A DNA stretch of 64,000 nt from Sphingomonas sp. LHG3406-1. GTDB taxonomy: Bacteria > Pseudomonadota > Alphaproteobacteria > Sphingomonadales > Sphingomonadaceae. The position numbers were made by a program, and so were the translations under genes. Shown here piece by piece: positions 18,054-27,610 of this stretch. Location: the NCBI RefSeq assembly GCF_029637485.1, contig NZ_CP069128.1:434001-498000 (forward strand), written 5' to 3'. The notes below the pieces were generated by a model. It made no database searches and was not told where the DNA came from. It worked only from the letters and a program-made list of their open reading frames with translations. Each line of letters opens with the position of its first letter. The first letter of the stretch is position 1.

Positions 18054-19279
18054 CCCTTGAGACCGAGATGCTGGCGCTTGGACAGGCCGCAAGGGTGGGG
18101 GCCGAGGCCCTCCGCAATGCCTCCGCCGACCAGCGCACGGCCGCCATTCGCGCCATGGCGAGGAGCCTCCGCGCCGATGCGCCCGCCATTCTCGCCGCCA
18201 ACGAGGCAGAGCTGAAAGCCGCGACGAAGCACCACGACCGGCTGATGCTCGACCCCGAGCGGGTCGAGGCCATCGCCGCCGGCCTCGACGCCGTCGCCGG
18301 CCTGCCCGACCCGCTCGGCGCCGAGATCGCCCGCTGGCAGCGCCCGAACGGCCTCGACATCGCGCGCGTGCGCACGCCCATCGGCGTGATCGGCATGATC
18401 TACGAGGCGCGGCCCAACGTCACCGCCGACGCCGCCGCCATCTGCGTCCGCTCGGGCAATGCTGTCATCCTCCGCCCCGGCTCGGACTGCTTCGCCAGCA
18501 GCCGCGCGATCCACGCCGCCCTTGCACAAGGGCTTGAAGCCGCCGGCCTCCCCGCAAGCGCCGTCCAGATCGTTCCCACCAGCGACCGCGCCGCCGTCGG
18601 TGCGCTGCTCTCCGGCCTCGACGGCACGCTCGACCTCGTCATCCCCCGCGGCGGGCGCAGCCTCGTCGAACGCGTCCAGGCGGAGGCCCGCGTCCCCGTG
18701 CTCGGCCACCTCGAGGGCGTCTGCCACACTTACGTCCACGCCGCCGCCGACCCCGCCATGGCCGCGGCCATCGTCCGCAACGCCAAGCTCCGCCGGACCT
18801 CCATCTGCGGCGCGACCGAGACCCTGCTCGTCGACCGCGCGGCCCTGTCTATGCTCCCCGCCATCGCCGAAGCCCTCGACGGCTGCGAGCTGCGCGGGGA
18901 TGCCGAGGCCGCCGCCATCGTGCCGATGCTGCCCGCGCATGAGGAAGACTGGCGCACTGAATATCTCGCACCGATTCTCAGCATCCGCACCGTAAGCGAC
19001 TGGAAGGAAGCGGCTTCCCACATCGCCCGCTTCGGCACCGGCCATACCGAGGCGATCGTCACGGAGGATCCCGCCACCGCCGAAGCCTTCCTTGCCGCCG
19101 TCGACAGCGCGATCGTCCTGTGGAACGCCTCGACCCAGTTCGCCGACGGCGGGGAATTCGGCTTCGGCGCCGAGATCGGCATCGCCACGGGCAAGCTCCA
19201 CGCCCGCGGCCCGGTCGGCCCCGAGCAGCTCACCAGCTTCAAATATGTCGTCCGGGGGCAAGGGCAGGTCCGGCCTTGA
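18050..19279 (+). CDS. proA: Gamma-glutamyl phosphate reductase
   Basis: 409 residues of the aldehyde dehydrogenase superfamily. IGMIYEARPNVTADAAAICVRSGN and IPRGGRSLVERV are ProA signatures, and the catalytic cysteine lies in SICGATETLLVD. It reduces gamma-glutamyl phosphate to the semialdehyde with NADPH, the step after ProB. The four-base ATGA overlap with proB indicates coupled translation, which suits two enzymes passing on a labile intermediate. Confidence 0.97.
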   Translation: MTLETEMLALGQAARVGAEALRNASADQRTAAIRAMARSLRADAPAILAANEAELKAATKHHDRLMLDPERVEAIAAGLDAVAGLPDPLGAEIARWQRPNGLDIARVRTPIGVIGMIYEARPNVTADAAAICVRSGNAVILRPGSDCFASSRAIHAALAQGLEAAGLPASAVQIVPTSDRAAVGALLSGLDGTLDLVIPRGGRSLVERVQAEARVPVLGHLEGVCHTYVHAAADPAMAAAIVRNAKLRRTSICGATETLLVDRAALSMLPAIAEALDGCELRGDAEAAAIVPMLPAHEEDWRTEYLAPILSIRTVSDWKEAASHIARFGTGHTEAIVTEDPATAEAFLAAVDSAIVLWNASTQFADGGEFGFGAEIGIATGKLHARGPVGPEQLTSFKYVVRGQGQVRP

Positions 19280-19341
19280 ACTTATCCGCGCACCCGCCGA
19301 TGTAGTCGCAGCACACAACGACAGGACGAAAAGTTTCTCCC

Positions 19342-20001
19342 ATGGATCATCAGGACATCGCCTCCGCCCTCGTTCCCATCGTCATCGAACAGTCCAACCG
19401 GGGCGAGCGCAGCTTCGACATCTATTCGCGGCTGCTGCGGGAGCGGATCGTCTTCATCACCGGTCCGATCGAGGACCATATGGCCTCGCTGATCGTCGCC
19501 CAGTTGCTCTTCCTCGAGTCCGAGAACCCGAAGAAGGACATCTTCATGTACATCAATAGCCCTGGCGGCGTCGTCACCAGCGGTCTCGCGATCCATGACA
19601 CGATGCAATACATCCGCCCGCGCGTCGGCACCGTCTGCATCGGCCAGGCCGCCTCGATGGGCAGCTTCCTCCTCGCCGCGGGCGAGCCGGGCATGCGCGT
19701 CGCCCTGACCAACAGCCGCATCATGATCCATCAGCCGTCGGGCGGCGCCCAGGGCATGGCTTCCGACATCGAGATCCAGGCGCGCGAGATCCTGCGCATG
19801 CGCACCCGCCTCAACTCGCTCTACGCCAAGTACACCGGCCAGGAGCTGGAGCGGATCGAGAAGGCGATGGACCGCGACAGCTTCCTCGAAGCCGATGAAG
19901 CAAAGGAATTCGGCCTGATCGACGCTGTCTTCGACAAGCGCCCAGACGCCGCCGACATGGAGCAGCTCGGCATGGGCAGCGGCGGTGCGCCGGACGCCTG
20001 A
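19342..20001 (+). CDS. clpP: ATP-dependent Clp protease proteolytic subunit
   Basis: 219 residues. Catalytic triad Ser105 (GQAASMGS), His130 (MIHQPSGG) and Asp179 (MDRDSFL); YINSPGG oxyanion region. It forms the tetradecameric chamber working with ClpX or ClpA. clpX, usually next, is not here: a terminator and a convergent acyl-CoA dehydrogenase follow. The 62-bp leader shows no clear heat-shock promoter. Confidence 0.97.
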   Translation: MDHQDIASALVPIVIEQSNRGERSFDIYSRLLRERIVFITGPIEDHMASLIVAQLLFLESENPKKDIFMYINSPGGVVTSGLAIHDTMQYIRPRVGTVCIGQAASMGSFLLAAGEPGMRVALTNSRIMIHQPSGGAQGMASDIEIQAREILRMRTRLNSLYAKYTGQELERIEKAMDRDSFLEADEAKEFGLIDAVFDKRPDAADMEQLGMGSGGAPDA

Positions 20002-20028
20002 GTGGCTCGACTGTCATCGAGAAACGAA

Positions 20029-20058
20029 AAGGGCGGCTCCAGGGCCGCCCTTCTTGTT
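20029..20058. terminator. Bidirectional Rho-independent terminator
   Basis: AAGGGCGGC (20029-20037) pairs with GCCGCCCTT (20044-20052) around a six-base loop. A-rich sequence precedes and TTCTTG follows. It serves clpP and the convergent 20063-21280 gene. Confidence 0.85.
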
Positions 20059-20062
20059 TGTG

Positions 20063-21280
20063 CTAGAAGGCGCTCAGCCCCGTGATCGCACGGCCGAGGA
20101 TCAGCGCATGCACGTCATGCGTCCCCTCGTAGGTATTCACCGTCTCCAGGTTCAGCGCGTGGCGGATGACCTGATATTCGGCGCTGATGCCGTTGCCGCC
20201 GTGCATGTCGCGGGCGATGCGGGCGATATCGAGCGCCTTCCCGCAATTGTTGCGCTTGATCAGGCTGATCATCTCGGGGATCAGCTCGCCTGCCTCCAGC
20301 CGCCGGCCGACGCGTAGCGCCGCCTGCAGGCCGAGCGTGATCTCGGTCACCATGTTGGCGAGCTTCAGCTGCACCAGCTGCGTCGCCGCCAGCGGCCGCC
20401 CGAACTGATGGCGTTCCAGCGTATATTGCCGCGCGGCATGGAAGCAGGCCTCGGCCGCGCCCATCGAGCCCCAGCCGATGCCGTAGCGGGCACGGTTGAG
20501 GCAGCCGAACGGCCCCTTCAGCCCCTCGACGTTCGGAAGCAGCGCCTCCTCGCCGACCTCGACCCCGTCCATCACGATCTCGCCGGTGATCGAGGCGCGC
20601 AAGGACAGCTTCTGCTTGACCGCCGGAGCGCTCAGCCCCGTCATGCCCTTCTCGAGGATGAAGCCGCGGATCTTGCCGCCGTGCGCTTCGGACTTCGCCC
20701 ACACCACGAACACGTCGGCGATCGGCGAGTTGGTGATCCACATCTTGGCGCCGCTCAGGCGGTAGCCATTCTCGGTCTTCTTCGCCGTCGTCCGCATCCC
20801 GCCAGGATCGCTTCCCGCGTCCGGCTCGGTGAGGCCGAAGCAACCGACCAGCTCGCCCTTCGCCAGCCCCGGCAGATACTTCATCCTCTGCTCTTCCGAG
20901 CCGTAGGCGAAGATCGGGTACATGACGAGCGAGCTCTGGACGCTCATCGCCGAGCGATAGCCCGAGTCCACCCGCTCGACCGCGCGGGCGATCAGACCAT
21001 AAGCGACATAGCCGAGCCCGGCGCCGCCATATTGCTGCGGAATGGTCGCGCCGAGCAGGCCCAGTTCGCCCATTTCGCGCAAGATCTCGCGATCGAAGCT
21101 CTCGTTGAGATAGGCCTCGGTCACGCGCGGCTGCAGCTGCTCCTGCGCATAGCCCTCGGCGGTGTCGCGGACGAGCCGTTCGTCCTCGCTCAGCTGCTCG
21201 TCGAGGCCGAACGGATCGCTCCAGTCGAACGGCAGCAGCTTGGGCTCGTGGGCGAGGGCGGGATCGGGGGTTTTCAGCAT
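20063..21280 (-). CDS. gcdH: Glutaryl-CoA dehydrogenase
   Basis: 405 residues, acyl-CoA dehydrogenase fold. [32 protein letters not shown] and the C-terminal [20 protein letters not shown] (the glutamate in YEGTHD is the catalytic base) are typical of GcdH, which oxidatively decarboxylates glutaryl-CoA to crotonyl-CoA in lysine and tryptophan breakdown. It is FAD-dependent and passes electrons to ETF. The gene is not in an operon with other lysine catabolism genes here. Confidence 0.9.
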   Translation of the reverse strand: MLKTPDPALAHEPKLLPFDWSDPFGLDEQLSEDERLVRDTAEGYAQEQLQPRVTEAYLNESFDREILREMGELGLLGATIPQQYGGAGLGYVAYGLIARAVERVDSGYRSAMSVQSSLVMYPIFAYGSEEQRMKYLPGLAKGELVGCFGLTEPDAGSDPGGMRTTAKKTENGYRLSGAKMWITNSPIADVFVVWAKSEAHGGKIRGFILEKGMTGLSAPAVKQKLSLRASITGEIVMDGVEVGEEALLPNVEGLKGPFGCLNRARYGIGWGSMGAAEACFHAARQYTLERHQFGRPLAATQLVQLKLANMVTEITLGLQAALRVGRRLEAGELIPEMISLIKRNNCGKALDIARIARDMHGGNGISAEYQVIRHALNLETVNTYEGTHDVHALILGRAITGLSAF

Positions 21281-21325
21281 GGCTGCGCCTTTAGCGCGGC
21301 TTTCCCTCCTTCGCCAGCATGGCCT

Positions 21326-22072
21326 TCAGGCGGTCAGCAGAAGCAGGGCGCCATAGAAACCCGCGCCCGCCACGAAGGCCGAGAAGCGGCTCTTCCGCTC
21401 CGCCGGCAATTCCTCCTTCAGCACGTTGAGGATGATCCCGCCGGCGAGGAAGGCGAACAATGCGCTCAGCAGCAGCGGCGACACCTCGGTCGCAAGCCCG
21501 AACGCAAAGCCGGCCACCGGCGCCGCCGCAAGCAACCAGCGCCCGATACGATGATAGGTGTGGCCATGCTGCTCGCGCAGCGCGAAATCGTTCACCACGA
21601 AATGCAGGCTCATCGCCACGCCATAGATGACGAGGCCGCGAAGATCGGTCTCTTCCCGGTGCACGAGTAGATAGCCGATCAGCACATTGTAGGCCGCGAA
21701 GGCGGCGAGATGCGTCCAGAAAACCGCTGCCGGGGCTTCACCGCCCCCTTCCGTCTTGCGCGGCCCGGCGCGCGTCTGGGCGAAGCGCTCGACCCCGTAG
21801 AAGACCCCCAGGCCCAGCAGGGCGATCAGATAGGCATGGCTCTCGACCGCACCCAAGATTCCGTTCGCCCGCGCCCCGGCCCCGATGGTTTCCTGATGCT
21901 CGGCAAGCTCGGGAAGCAGGTGGATGAACACATAAGCGACCGAAACTCCGCCGGCGCCCGACAGCCAGACGCTTCGCGGCGTGCCCGATAGGATGGTCAG
22001 CCGCGCGCCGAAGATATGGACCGAAACGAAGGCGGCCATGATCGCCAGGGTGATGAGCAGGAGAGGGGACAC
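21326..22072 (-). CDS. Polytopic membrane protein, distantly ZIP-like
   Basis: 248 residues with about seven or eight hydrophobic segments. Two polar motifs sit within the membrane: FIHLLPELAEHQ and MSLHFVVNDFALREQHGH, with FLAGGIILNVLKEELP near the end. The pattern resembles ZIP metal transporters (His/Glu/Asp within helices IV-V) without a clear family match. The start is GTG 22072, with AAGGA very close upstream. Metal transport is inference. Confidence 0.6.
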   Translation of the reverse strand: MSPLLLITLAIMAAFVSVHIFGARLTILSGTPRSVWLSGAGGVSVAYVFIHLLPELAEHQETIGAGARANGILGAVESHAYLIALLGLGVFYGVERFAQTRAGPRKTEGGGEAPAAVFWTHLAAFAAYNVLIGYLLVHREETDLRGLVIYGVAMSLHFVVNDFALREQHGHTYHRIGRWLLAAAPVAGFAFGLATEVSPLLLSALFAFLAGGIILNVLKEELPAERKSRFSAFVAGAGFYGALLLLTA

Positions 22073-22245
22073 CGGTCCTTCAACGCCTGACGAAGCGGCA
22101 TTGGTTTCATGACGTCAGCGACTTGCCCGGGCTTTGGTCCAGCCGGAACAGCGAGGGAACGCCTCCGCTGCTCCCGTGTTCGTCTAAGGCGGCCCGGCTC
22201 CGGGTGCGCCTGTCCGTATCACCAGCCAACCCCGCGAGGTCTTCC

Positions 22246-23178
22246 TTGACTCCCGAACTTCTGCGCGCGCTCCGCACCGACCAGCCCTCCGTCGGCATTG
22301 CCCCCGATCTGCGGCGGCTGGAAGGACCGGACAGCGAATATGGGCTGCTCAAGGAAGTCCTGCTCGCCTCGCCACGCCACTTGAGCATCGTACCCTGCAA
22401 CCGGGTCAGCGAGGATGCGCTCGAGCAGGGCCGCAGCAGCTGCAGCGCCAGCGCCAGCCGCCAGCACCGCGCCTTGCTCGAAACTCTCCTCGAGGCCGGG
22501 GTCCGCGTCCGCACGGTGCAACCCGCTGCCGGCCTCCCTGATCTTGCCTTCACTCGCGACACCAGCCTGATGACGCCGTGGGGCCTGATTGGCCTTCGTC
22601 CCGGCATCGCCCACCGGCGCCGGGAAGTCGACGTGGTGCTCGACGCCGCCTGCGCCGGTGGCATTCCGATCCTCGGGCGGGTCACGGAAGGCTCGGTCGA
22701 GGGCGGCGATGTCTGCTTGCTTCGCCCGGGCCACCTGGTCGTCGGCGTATCGGAGGAGCGCACCACCACGCAGGGCGCGCGTGCGCTGGGCCGCTTCTTC
22801 GAGCAGCGCGGCTGGACCGTGACCCTGACGCCGGTCGATCCCGACCTCCTGCACCTCGACACGCATTTCTGCGTCATCGACCGTGACATCGCCCTGGCGT
22901 GCGTCGAGAAGCTCGATGCCGATTTCGTTCGCAAGCTCGAGCAGCTCGGGATCAGGATCGTCCCCGTCCGCGCGGAGGAGATTGCGTCCCTCGGCTGCAA
23001 CGTGCTTTCGCTCGGCAATCGCCGCATCATCTCGACTGGCTCCGCGCCACGGGTCGATGAAGAGGTTCGCAAGCTCGGCTTCGAGGTGCTGACCGTGGGC
23101 CTTGGCGAATTCACCCAATGTGGCGGCGGTGTCCATTGCCTGACCATGCCGCTGCGGCGCCAGCCGGCAGCGCGTTGA
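22246..23178 (+). CDS. Dimethylargininase / arginine deiminase-family enzyme
   Basis: 310 residues from TTG 22246, which has GAGGT five bases upstream; the longer frame from 22123 starts with non-family sequence. Guanidino-group hydrolase motifs: LPDLAFTRDTSLMT, TEGSVEGGDVCLLR, LHLDTHFCVID (catalytic His) and the C-terminal CGGGVHCLTMPL (nucleophilic Cys). This matches DDAH-type enzymes, which hydrolyse methylarginines to citrulline, but related amidinohydrolases share the fold. Divergent from the ZIP-like gene. Confidence 0.75.
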   Translation: MTPELLRALRTDQPSVGIAPDLRRLEGPDSEYGLLKEVLLASPRHLSIVPCNRVSEDALEQGRSSCSASASRQHRALLETLLEAGVRVRTVQPAAGLPDLAFTRDTSLMTPWGLIGLRPGIAHRRREVDVVLDAACAGGIPILGRVTEGSVEGGDVCLLRPGHLVVGVSEERTTTQGARALGRFFEQRGWTVTLTPVDPDLLHLDTHFCVIDRDIALACVEKLDADFVRKLEQLGIRIVPVRAEEIASLGCNVLSLGNRRIISTGSAPRVDEEVRKLGFEVLTVGLGEFTQCGGGVHCLTMPLRRQPAAR

Positions 23179-23326
23179 AGGGGCGGGGCGTGCATCGTGC
23201 GAACGCCCGGTTTGTTCCCGATGCTCCCAAAAAAATATCTTTATCCCATAATGACTTGACCGGCATCTCCAGCTCGGCTCAGCCCTCCTCCGGCCCTTCG
23301 TGACGCGGCCTTGAGGAGGACGATCC

Positions 23327-24910
23327 TTGCGTACAAAGCTCAATTCCAACGCCATCACCGCTGAAGGCGACCTGCCGACCCTGAACGACATTCGCTACAT
23401 CGCACCCAATGCGACGGGCACGGCGGCCAACGGCAAGACCGTCCTCAGCGTCGACCAGGCGGTCGCCAACCTCAACCGCACCGGCGCGATCTGGGACGTC
23501 GGACCCAATGGCCAGATCACCTATTCCTTCCTCGATAAGGGCTTCACCGGCCTCTACAACAGCCCGAAGGAAACCTATCTCGGCGGCATCGCTGAAGGAT
23601 TCCTGCCGTTCACCGAGGAACAGCGCGACGCGGCCCGGGAGAGCTTGGCGCTGTGGGACGACCTGATCGCCCCCTCCTTCGTCGAGAAGAACGGACAGGG
23701 CGCCGCCGATATCCTGTTCACCAACACGAACACGGGTCCCGGCCAGGCAGCGGCCTTCACGCCCTTCCTCAACGGCGGCTCGGGCAAATATACCAAGATC
23801 CAGGGCGACATCTTCGTCAACCAGGATCAGGCCAGCAACTTCGACCTCGACAATGGCGGCTACGGCCAGACCACTCTCGTCCACGAACTCGGCCACGCGA
23901 TCGGCCTCAGCCATACCGGCGACTATAATGCGTCGGACGATGATAATGGCGACGGCGTCGCCGATCCTATTACTTATGCCGGCGATGCAAAATTCTACCA
24001 GGACACCTACCAGTTCTCGATCATGTCCTACTTCAACAGCAGCAACTCGGGCGCGTTCGGCTACGTGAACTGGGCCACCGGCGGCTATTACCAGACCCCG
24101 CAGACGCCGATGGTCCACGACATCGCCGCGGTGCAGGCCATGTACGGCGCCGACCTCACCACCCGCACCGGCGACACCATCTACGGCTTCAACTCGACCG
24201 CCGACCGCTCGGTCTATGATTTCGCGTCGAACAAGAACCCGTTCCTGTCGATCTATGACGCCGGCGGCAACGACACGCTCGACCTCAGCGGGTTCACCGG
24301 CGGCCGGATCACCCTCGACCTTCGCCCCGGCGCGTTCAGCACCGGCTATAATTACGGCGATGCGGCGAGCCTGAATGCGACCTTCGGGACGAGCTTCCCG
24401 CAGTCGACCTGGAACCTCATCTACGACGGCCGCACCGGCAATCCGGGCTTCCTGTCCGACAATATCGGGATCGCCTACAACACGATCATCGAGAATGGCC
24501 GCACCGGTGCGGGCAACGACGTCCTGCTCGGCAATGATGTCGCCAACCGTCTCGACGCGGGAGCCGGCAGCGACAGCCTCAACGGCGGCAAGGGCAATGA
24601 CATCCTCATCGGCGGGGCCGGCGCCGACCTGTTCGGGGTCTCCGACCGCGGCGGCATCGACACCATCCTCGATTTCGAGCGTGGCATCGACAAGCTCGAC
24701 CTGCGCGGCTTCGACCCGAGCGCCGCTGCCGGCGACCAGGCGTTGAGCTGGATCGGCAATGGCGCCTTCACCGGCCAGGCGGGCCAGGTACGCTCCTATG
24801 TCGACAATGGCGTCAACATGGTTGCCGGCGACGTCGACGGTGACGGCATCGCCGACTTCCATGTCGTCGTCGGCTCGCAGCCGATCGGCCCCGGCGACAT
24901 CCTCTTCTAG
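23327..24910 (+). CDS. Secreted serralysin-like M10 zinc metalloprotease with RTX repeats
   Basis: 527 residues. The start is TTG 23327 with a very strong GAGGAGGA site. There is no N-terminal signal peptide, as expected for type I secretion. Catalytic zinc motif HELGHAIGLSH (186-196) and Met-turn SIMSYF (231-236). A glycine-rich calcium-binding RTX block at ~393-435 (GAGNDVLLG, GAGSDSLNG, GKGNDILIG) precedes the C-terminal serralysin region ending in GDILF, the likely secretion signal. No ABC/MFP/TolC type I exporter genes or inhibitor gene are in the window. The leader (23230-23260) is unusually AT-rich. Confidence 0.92.
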   Translation: MRTKLNSNAITAEGDLPTLNDIRYIAPNATGTAANGKTVLSVDQAVANLNRTGAIWDVGPNGQITYSFLDKGFTGLYNSPKETYLGGIAEGFLPFTEEQRDAARESLALWDDLIAPSFVEKNGQGAADILFTNTNTGPGQAAAFTPFLNGGSGKYTKIQGDIFVNQDQASNFDLDNGGYGQTTLVHELGHAIGLSHTGDYNASDDDNGDGVADPITYAGDAKFYQDTYQFSIMSYFNSSNSGAFGYVNWATGGYYQTPQTPMVHDIAAVQAMYGADLTTRTGDTIYGFNSTADRSVYDFASNKNPFLSIYDAGGNDTLDLSGFTGGRITLDLRPGAFSTGYNYGDAASLNATFGTSFPQSTWNLIYDGRTGNPGFLSDNIGIAYNTIIENGRTGAGNDVLLGNDVANRLDAGAGSDSLNGGKGNDILIGGAGADLFGVSDRGGIDTILDFERGIDKLDLRGFDPSAAAGDQALSWIGNGAFTGQAGQVRSYVDNGVNMVAGDVDGDGIADFHVVVGSQPIGPGDILF

Positions 24911-24930
24911 GATCGCATTCGGAAGGCAAG

Positions 24931-24965
24931 AGAAGGGCGCCGGCTCGACGTCGGCGCCCTTCTTC
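24931..24965 (+). terminator. Rho-independent terminator of the metalloprotease gene
   Basis: GAAGGGCGCCG (24932-24942) pairs perfectly with CGGCGCCCTTC (24952-24962), nine-base loop, followed by TTC. It is close to the left end of the integrated element. Confidence 0.85.
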
Positions 24966-24979
24966 ACATCTGCGGAAGT

Positions 24980-24993
24980 TGGCGGATGGGGTG
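24980..24993. repeat. Left attachment-site repeat (copy of tRNA-Ser 3' end)
   Basis: TGGCGGATGGGGTG is identical to 30500-30513. It lies just after the metalloprotease terminator in otherwise non-tRNA sequence, so it is the displaced end created by integration. Confidence 0.8.
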
Positions 24994-25158
24994 TCCTCCT
25001 AACTAGCGTCCTTTTACGTCCGTTTGCGGTCAAATGAAGCCAATCTGCAGAGGGGAGAAGGGCTACACCGCCTGTGTTCTTGTCCCGTTCTATTCCGTTG
25101 CGTTCCCACAAAACCGGCTTACAGTTGGGGGAACGGATTTGGGAACGGAGCCGCCACC

Positions 25159-26403
25159 ATGCCTCGCAAGCTCAGCAATGCACTGACTCCTCTTACGGTG
25201 AAGAATGCCAAGCCTGGCCGTTATGCGGACGGGGGCGGGCTGCATCTGCTCGTAAAAGAGAGCGGCGCTCGCTCCTGGGTCTATCGCTTCATGCTCAAAG
25301 GTCAGTCTCGTGACATAGGCCTAGGAGCAGCCGGGGCTGGAGGGGTGAGCCTCGCTGATGCTCGCGACAAGGCTGCTGCCCTTCGCCTCAAGGTCAAAGC
25401 CGGTATCGATCCTCTGCAGGAACGCCAGCAGAAGGCCGCTGAGGCACTTGCAGCGGCTCAGGCTGCCCACGTGGCCTCAGTTACGTTCAAGAGCGCTGCT
25501 GAGGCTTACATCAAGGCCAATGAAGGCAGCTGGCGCAATGACAAGCATCGGCAGCAATGGCGCAGCACTCTCGCCAGCTACGTCTACCCGGTCATCGGTG
25601 ACTTGCCTGTTGCTCAGATTGCTACAGGGCACGTCCTGAGCATCCTCGAGCCTATCTGGCAGCAGAAGCCAGAAACGGCCGGTCGCATCCGTGGCCGCAT
25701 TGAGCTTGTGCTTGACGCCGCCAAGGCGCGGGGACTGCGAGATGGAGAAAATCCCGCTCGTTTCCGGGGTCACATCGCTCAGATATTACCTGCTCGCCCG
25801 CGCCTATCTCGTGGTCATCACAAGGCCATGCCGTACGAGAAAGTGCCAGCGTTTGTCGCCGAGCTTCGCACCCGGCAAGCCACGGCCGCGCTGGCTTTGG
25901 AGTTCACAATCCTCACTGCCACTCGCACCAGCGAGGTGCTTGGAGCCACGTGGCAAGAAGTCGATCTTGAGAGGGCCTTGTGGACGGTCCCGGCCGATCG
26001 CATGAAGGCAGCAAGAGAGCATCGCATCCCGCTGAGCCCGCGATGCGTGGAGATCCTCGAAGCTCTCAAGCCACGGAGGACGGCGCACCTTTTCCCAGCC
26101 GACAAGGGCGGGAAGCTATCGGGCATGGCCATGAACATGCTGCTAAGGCGCATGAAGCAGGACTGCACAGTGCATGGCTTCCGTTCGTCATTCCGCGACT
26201 GGGCCGCTGAATGCACGGGGTATCCGCACGAGGTTTGCGAGATGGCCCTTGCTCATACCATTGGGAGTAAGGCTGAAGCAGCGTACCGGCGCGGCGACCT
26301 CTTCGAGAAGCGGCGGCGTCTCATGAATGACTGGGCAGCCCTCTGTGACATCGCTCTCTCACCGGCTTCAAACGTAAGCCCCCTGCGTGGAGCTGCTGCG
26401 TGA
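25159..26403 (+). CDS. P4-type tyrosine integrase
   Basis: 414 residues. N-terminal DUF4102 arm-binding domain (LTVKNAKPGRYADGGGLHLLVKESG), core-binding region ~108-205, and catalytic domain with Arg256 (TRTSEV), His339-x-x-Arg342 (HGFRSSFRDWA), His366 (LAHTIG) and nucleophile Tyr376 (AAYRRGD). All catalytic residues are present, so it should be active. ATG 25159 is chosen because the domain begins there; the upstream frame from 25024 is not protein-like. The leader has several GGGAACG-type copies that could be arm-type sites. Unusually, the gene lies at the end away from the tRNA. Confidence 0.95.
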   Translation: MPRKLSNALTPLTVKNAKPGRYADGGGLHLLVKESGARSWVYRFMLKGQSRDIGLGAAGAGGVSLADARDKAAALRLKVKAGIDPLQERQQKAAEALAAAQAAHVASVTFKSAAEAYIKANEGSWRNDKHRQQWRSTLASYVYPVIGDLPVAQIATGHVLSILEPIWQQKPETAGRIRGRIELVLDAAKARGLRDGENPARFRGHIAQILPARPRLSRGHHKAMPYEKVPAFVAELRTRQATAALALEFTILTATRTSEVLGATWQEVDLERALWTVPADRMKAAREHRIPLSPRCVEILEALKPRRTAHLFPADKGGKLSGMAMNMLLRRMKQDCTVHGFRSSFRDWAAECTGYPHEVCEMALAHTIGSKAEAAYRRGDLFEKRRRLMNDWAALCDIALSPASNVSPLRGAAA

Positions 26404-27134
26404 AGCCCTATCGGGCACGCTATACCGTCTCCTACGGAGCGGCGGAGGGTAGCAAACAGCACTGGAAGCAAACCAACGAAGGATGGCCAGAGCCAAACGA
26501 TTGGATACAGCGCCTCTGTGCATCGCTCGAAGTTCGCTACGGGATTTACGAGCGTGAGCCGGACCCGATTCTGCGCCGGAACAAAGCGGCATCGATGCTC
26601 GCAGAGGTACTGAGCTTCCTACATGAGCTGCCGCCGATCCATAATGGGCATGCGCATATGCCTCTCAAAGACCTTCTGCAATTTCTCAACGATCTAGACA
26701 GGGGCAGAGCCCCCGCTTGGGCGAAGCCAACGAACTTCGGTGGGACAAGTGCACTCACCACGGCCGAGTCTGAGCTTCGGTTTTGGGTCCACGGGGTTGT
26801 GCACGTCATCTGGTCCACGGGGGTGCGAAAAACCGAAGCTTACAAGATCGTCGCTGAGGGACTTACGACACACGGAAGGCGAGGAAAGGACGGGGGTGCA
26901 GTTCCGTGGCGCTCCGTGCAGCAATGGTGCATGAAATTGGGGCACCCTTCCGAAACGCCGGTCGGCCGGCGGATCCTGGACTGGTGGCAGGTCATGCACT
27001 GCCCTCACGGCTACCTCGTAACGAACTGCGACACAGGCCAATGGAATTTTCCTCAGTGCCGTGATGCAGGGGCGTTGGCACGCCACTTTGCAGATGGCAT
27101 TTGGAGCCTGCCACACCTTCGCGATCGGTTTTAA
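26400..27134 (+). CDS. Unknown protein coupled to the integrase
   Basis: 244 residues from GTG 26400, whose GTGA overlaps the integrase stop. I do not recognise the family. Trp- and His-rich, with KDLLQFLNDLDRGRAPAW, ELRFWVHGVVHVIWSTGVRKTEAYKIV and a C-terminal cluster HCPHGYLVTNCDTGQWNFPQC that could bind zinc. No signal or membrane segment. Coupling to the integrase suggests a role in excision, regulation or replication of the element (inference). Confidence 0.75.
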   Translation: MKPYRARYTVSYGAAEGSKQHWKQTNEGWPEPNDWIQRLCASLEVRYGIYEREPDPILRRNKAASMLAEVLSFLHELPPIHNGHAHMPLKDLLQFLNDLDRGRAPAWAKPTNFGGTSALTTAESELRFWVHGVVHVIWSTGVRKTEAYKIVAEGLTTHGRRGKDGGAVPWRSVQQWCMKLGHPSETPVGRRILDWWQVMHCPHGYLVTNCDTGQWNFPQCRDAGALARHFADGIWSLPHLRDRF

Positions 27135-27226
27135 CCGCCCCATCGGAGCAAACCTGATCAGAGTGCAGGAAGGTCCAGCAGCGTCCGGGCGATCAAGCTT
27201 GTGTGCGGCGCTGCAGGACCGAACCA

Positions 27227-27415
27227 ATGGAACGACCAATCGCGGTAACAATCCCAGAGGCAGTCAAGCTCTCGGGGCTGTCGCGCACGGCACTCTACGA
27301 CGCACTCGGACGCAACGCGATCTCAGCTCGCAAGGCAGGCCGCCGCACTCTGATCTCGTTTGAGGACTTGGAGCGCTACCTGCATAGCCTCCCAGCTTAC
27401 CGGCCGGAGGCGTGA
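27227..27415 (+). CDS. Excisionase/AlpA-like HTH DNA-binding protein
   Basis: 62 residues from ATG 27227, with AGGA eight bases upstream; the frame opens at 27203. The sequence TIPEAVKLSGLSRTALYDALGR followed by RRTLISFEDLERYLHSLP is the helix_turn_helix_17 (MerR-like, excisionase) pattern. Such proteins direct integrase towards excision or activate element genes. It is placed downstream of integrase, as in many P4-like islands. Confidence 0.8.
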   Translation: MERPIAVTIPEAVKLSGLSRTALYDALGRNAISARKAGRRTLISFEDLERYLHSLPAYRPEA

Positions 27416-27418
27416 GCA

Positions 27419-27610
27419 ATGAGCCCAGAAATGCAAAACGCCGGCGATGAGCTCGCCGGGGCTTCGCGCAATCAACTTGGCCGCTGGTTGCATGTTTTCC
27501 CTACGGCATCCGAGCGGCGGGCGCAAATGCTTGCCGAGCGCTTCAGCCTCTCACCCTGGCTTGCTCAAGACGTAGCAAACCTCTGCTCCGCGGAGGGCGG
27601 CCATGAGTGA
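27419..27610 (+). CDS. Small hypothetical protein (element)
   Basis: 63 residues, ATG 27419, three bases after the previous stop. It has RWLHVFPTASERRAQMLAERFSLSPWLAQDVANL, which is helical and could be a small DNA- or protein-binding domain. No known family recognised. Coding is supported mainly by tight packing with its neighbours. Confidence 0.55.
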   Translation: MSPEMQNAGDELAGASRNQLGRWLHVFPTASERRAQMLAERFSLSPWLAQDVANLCSAEGGHE

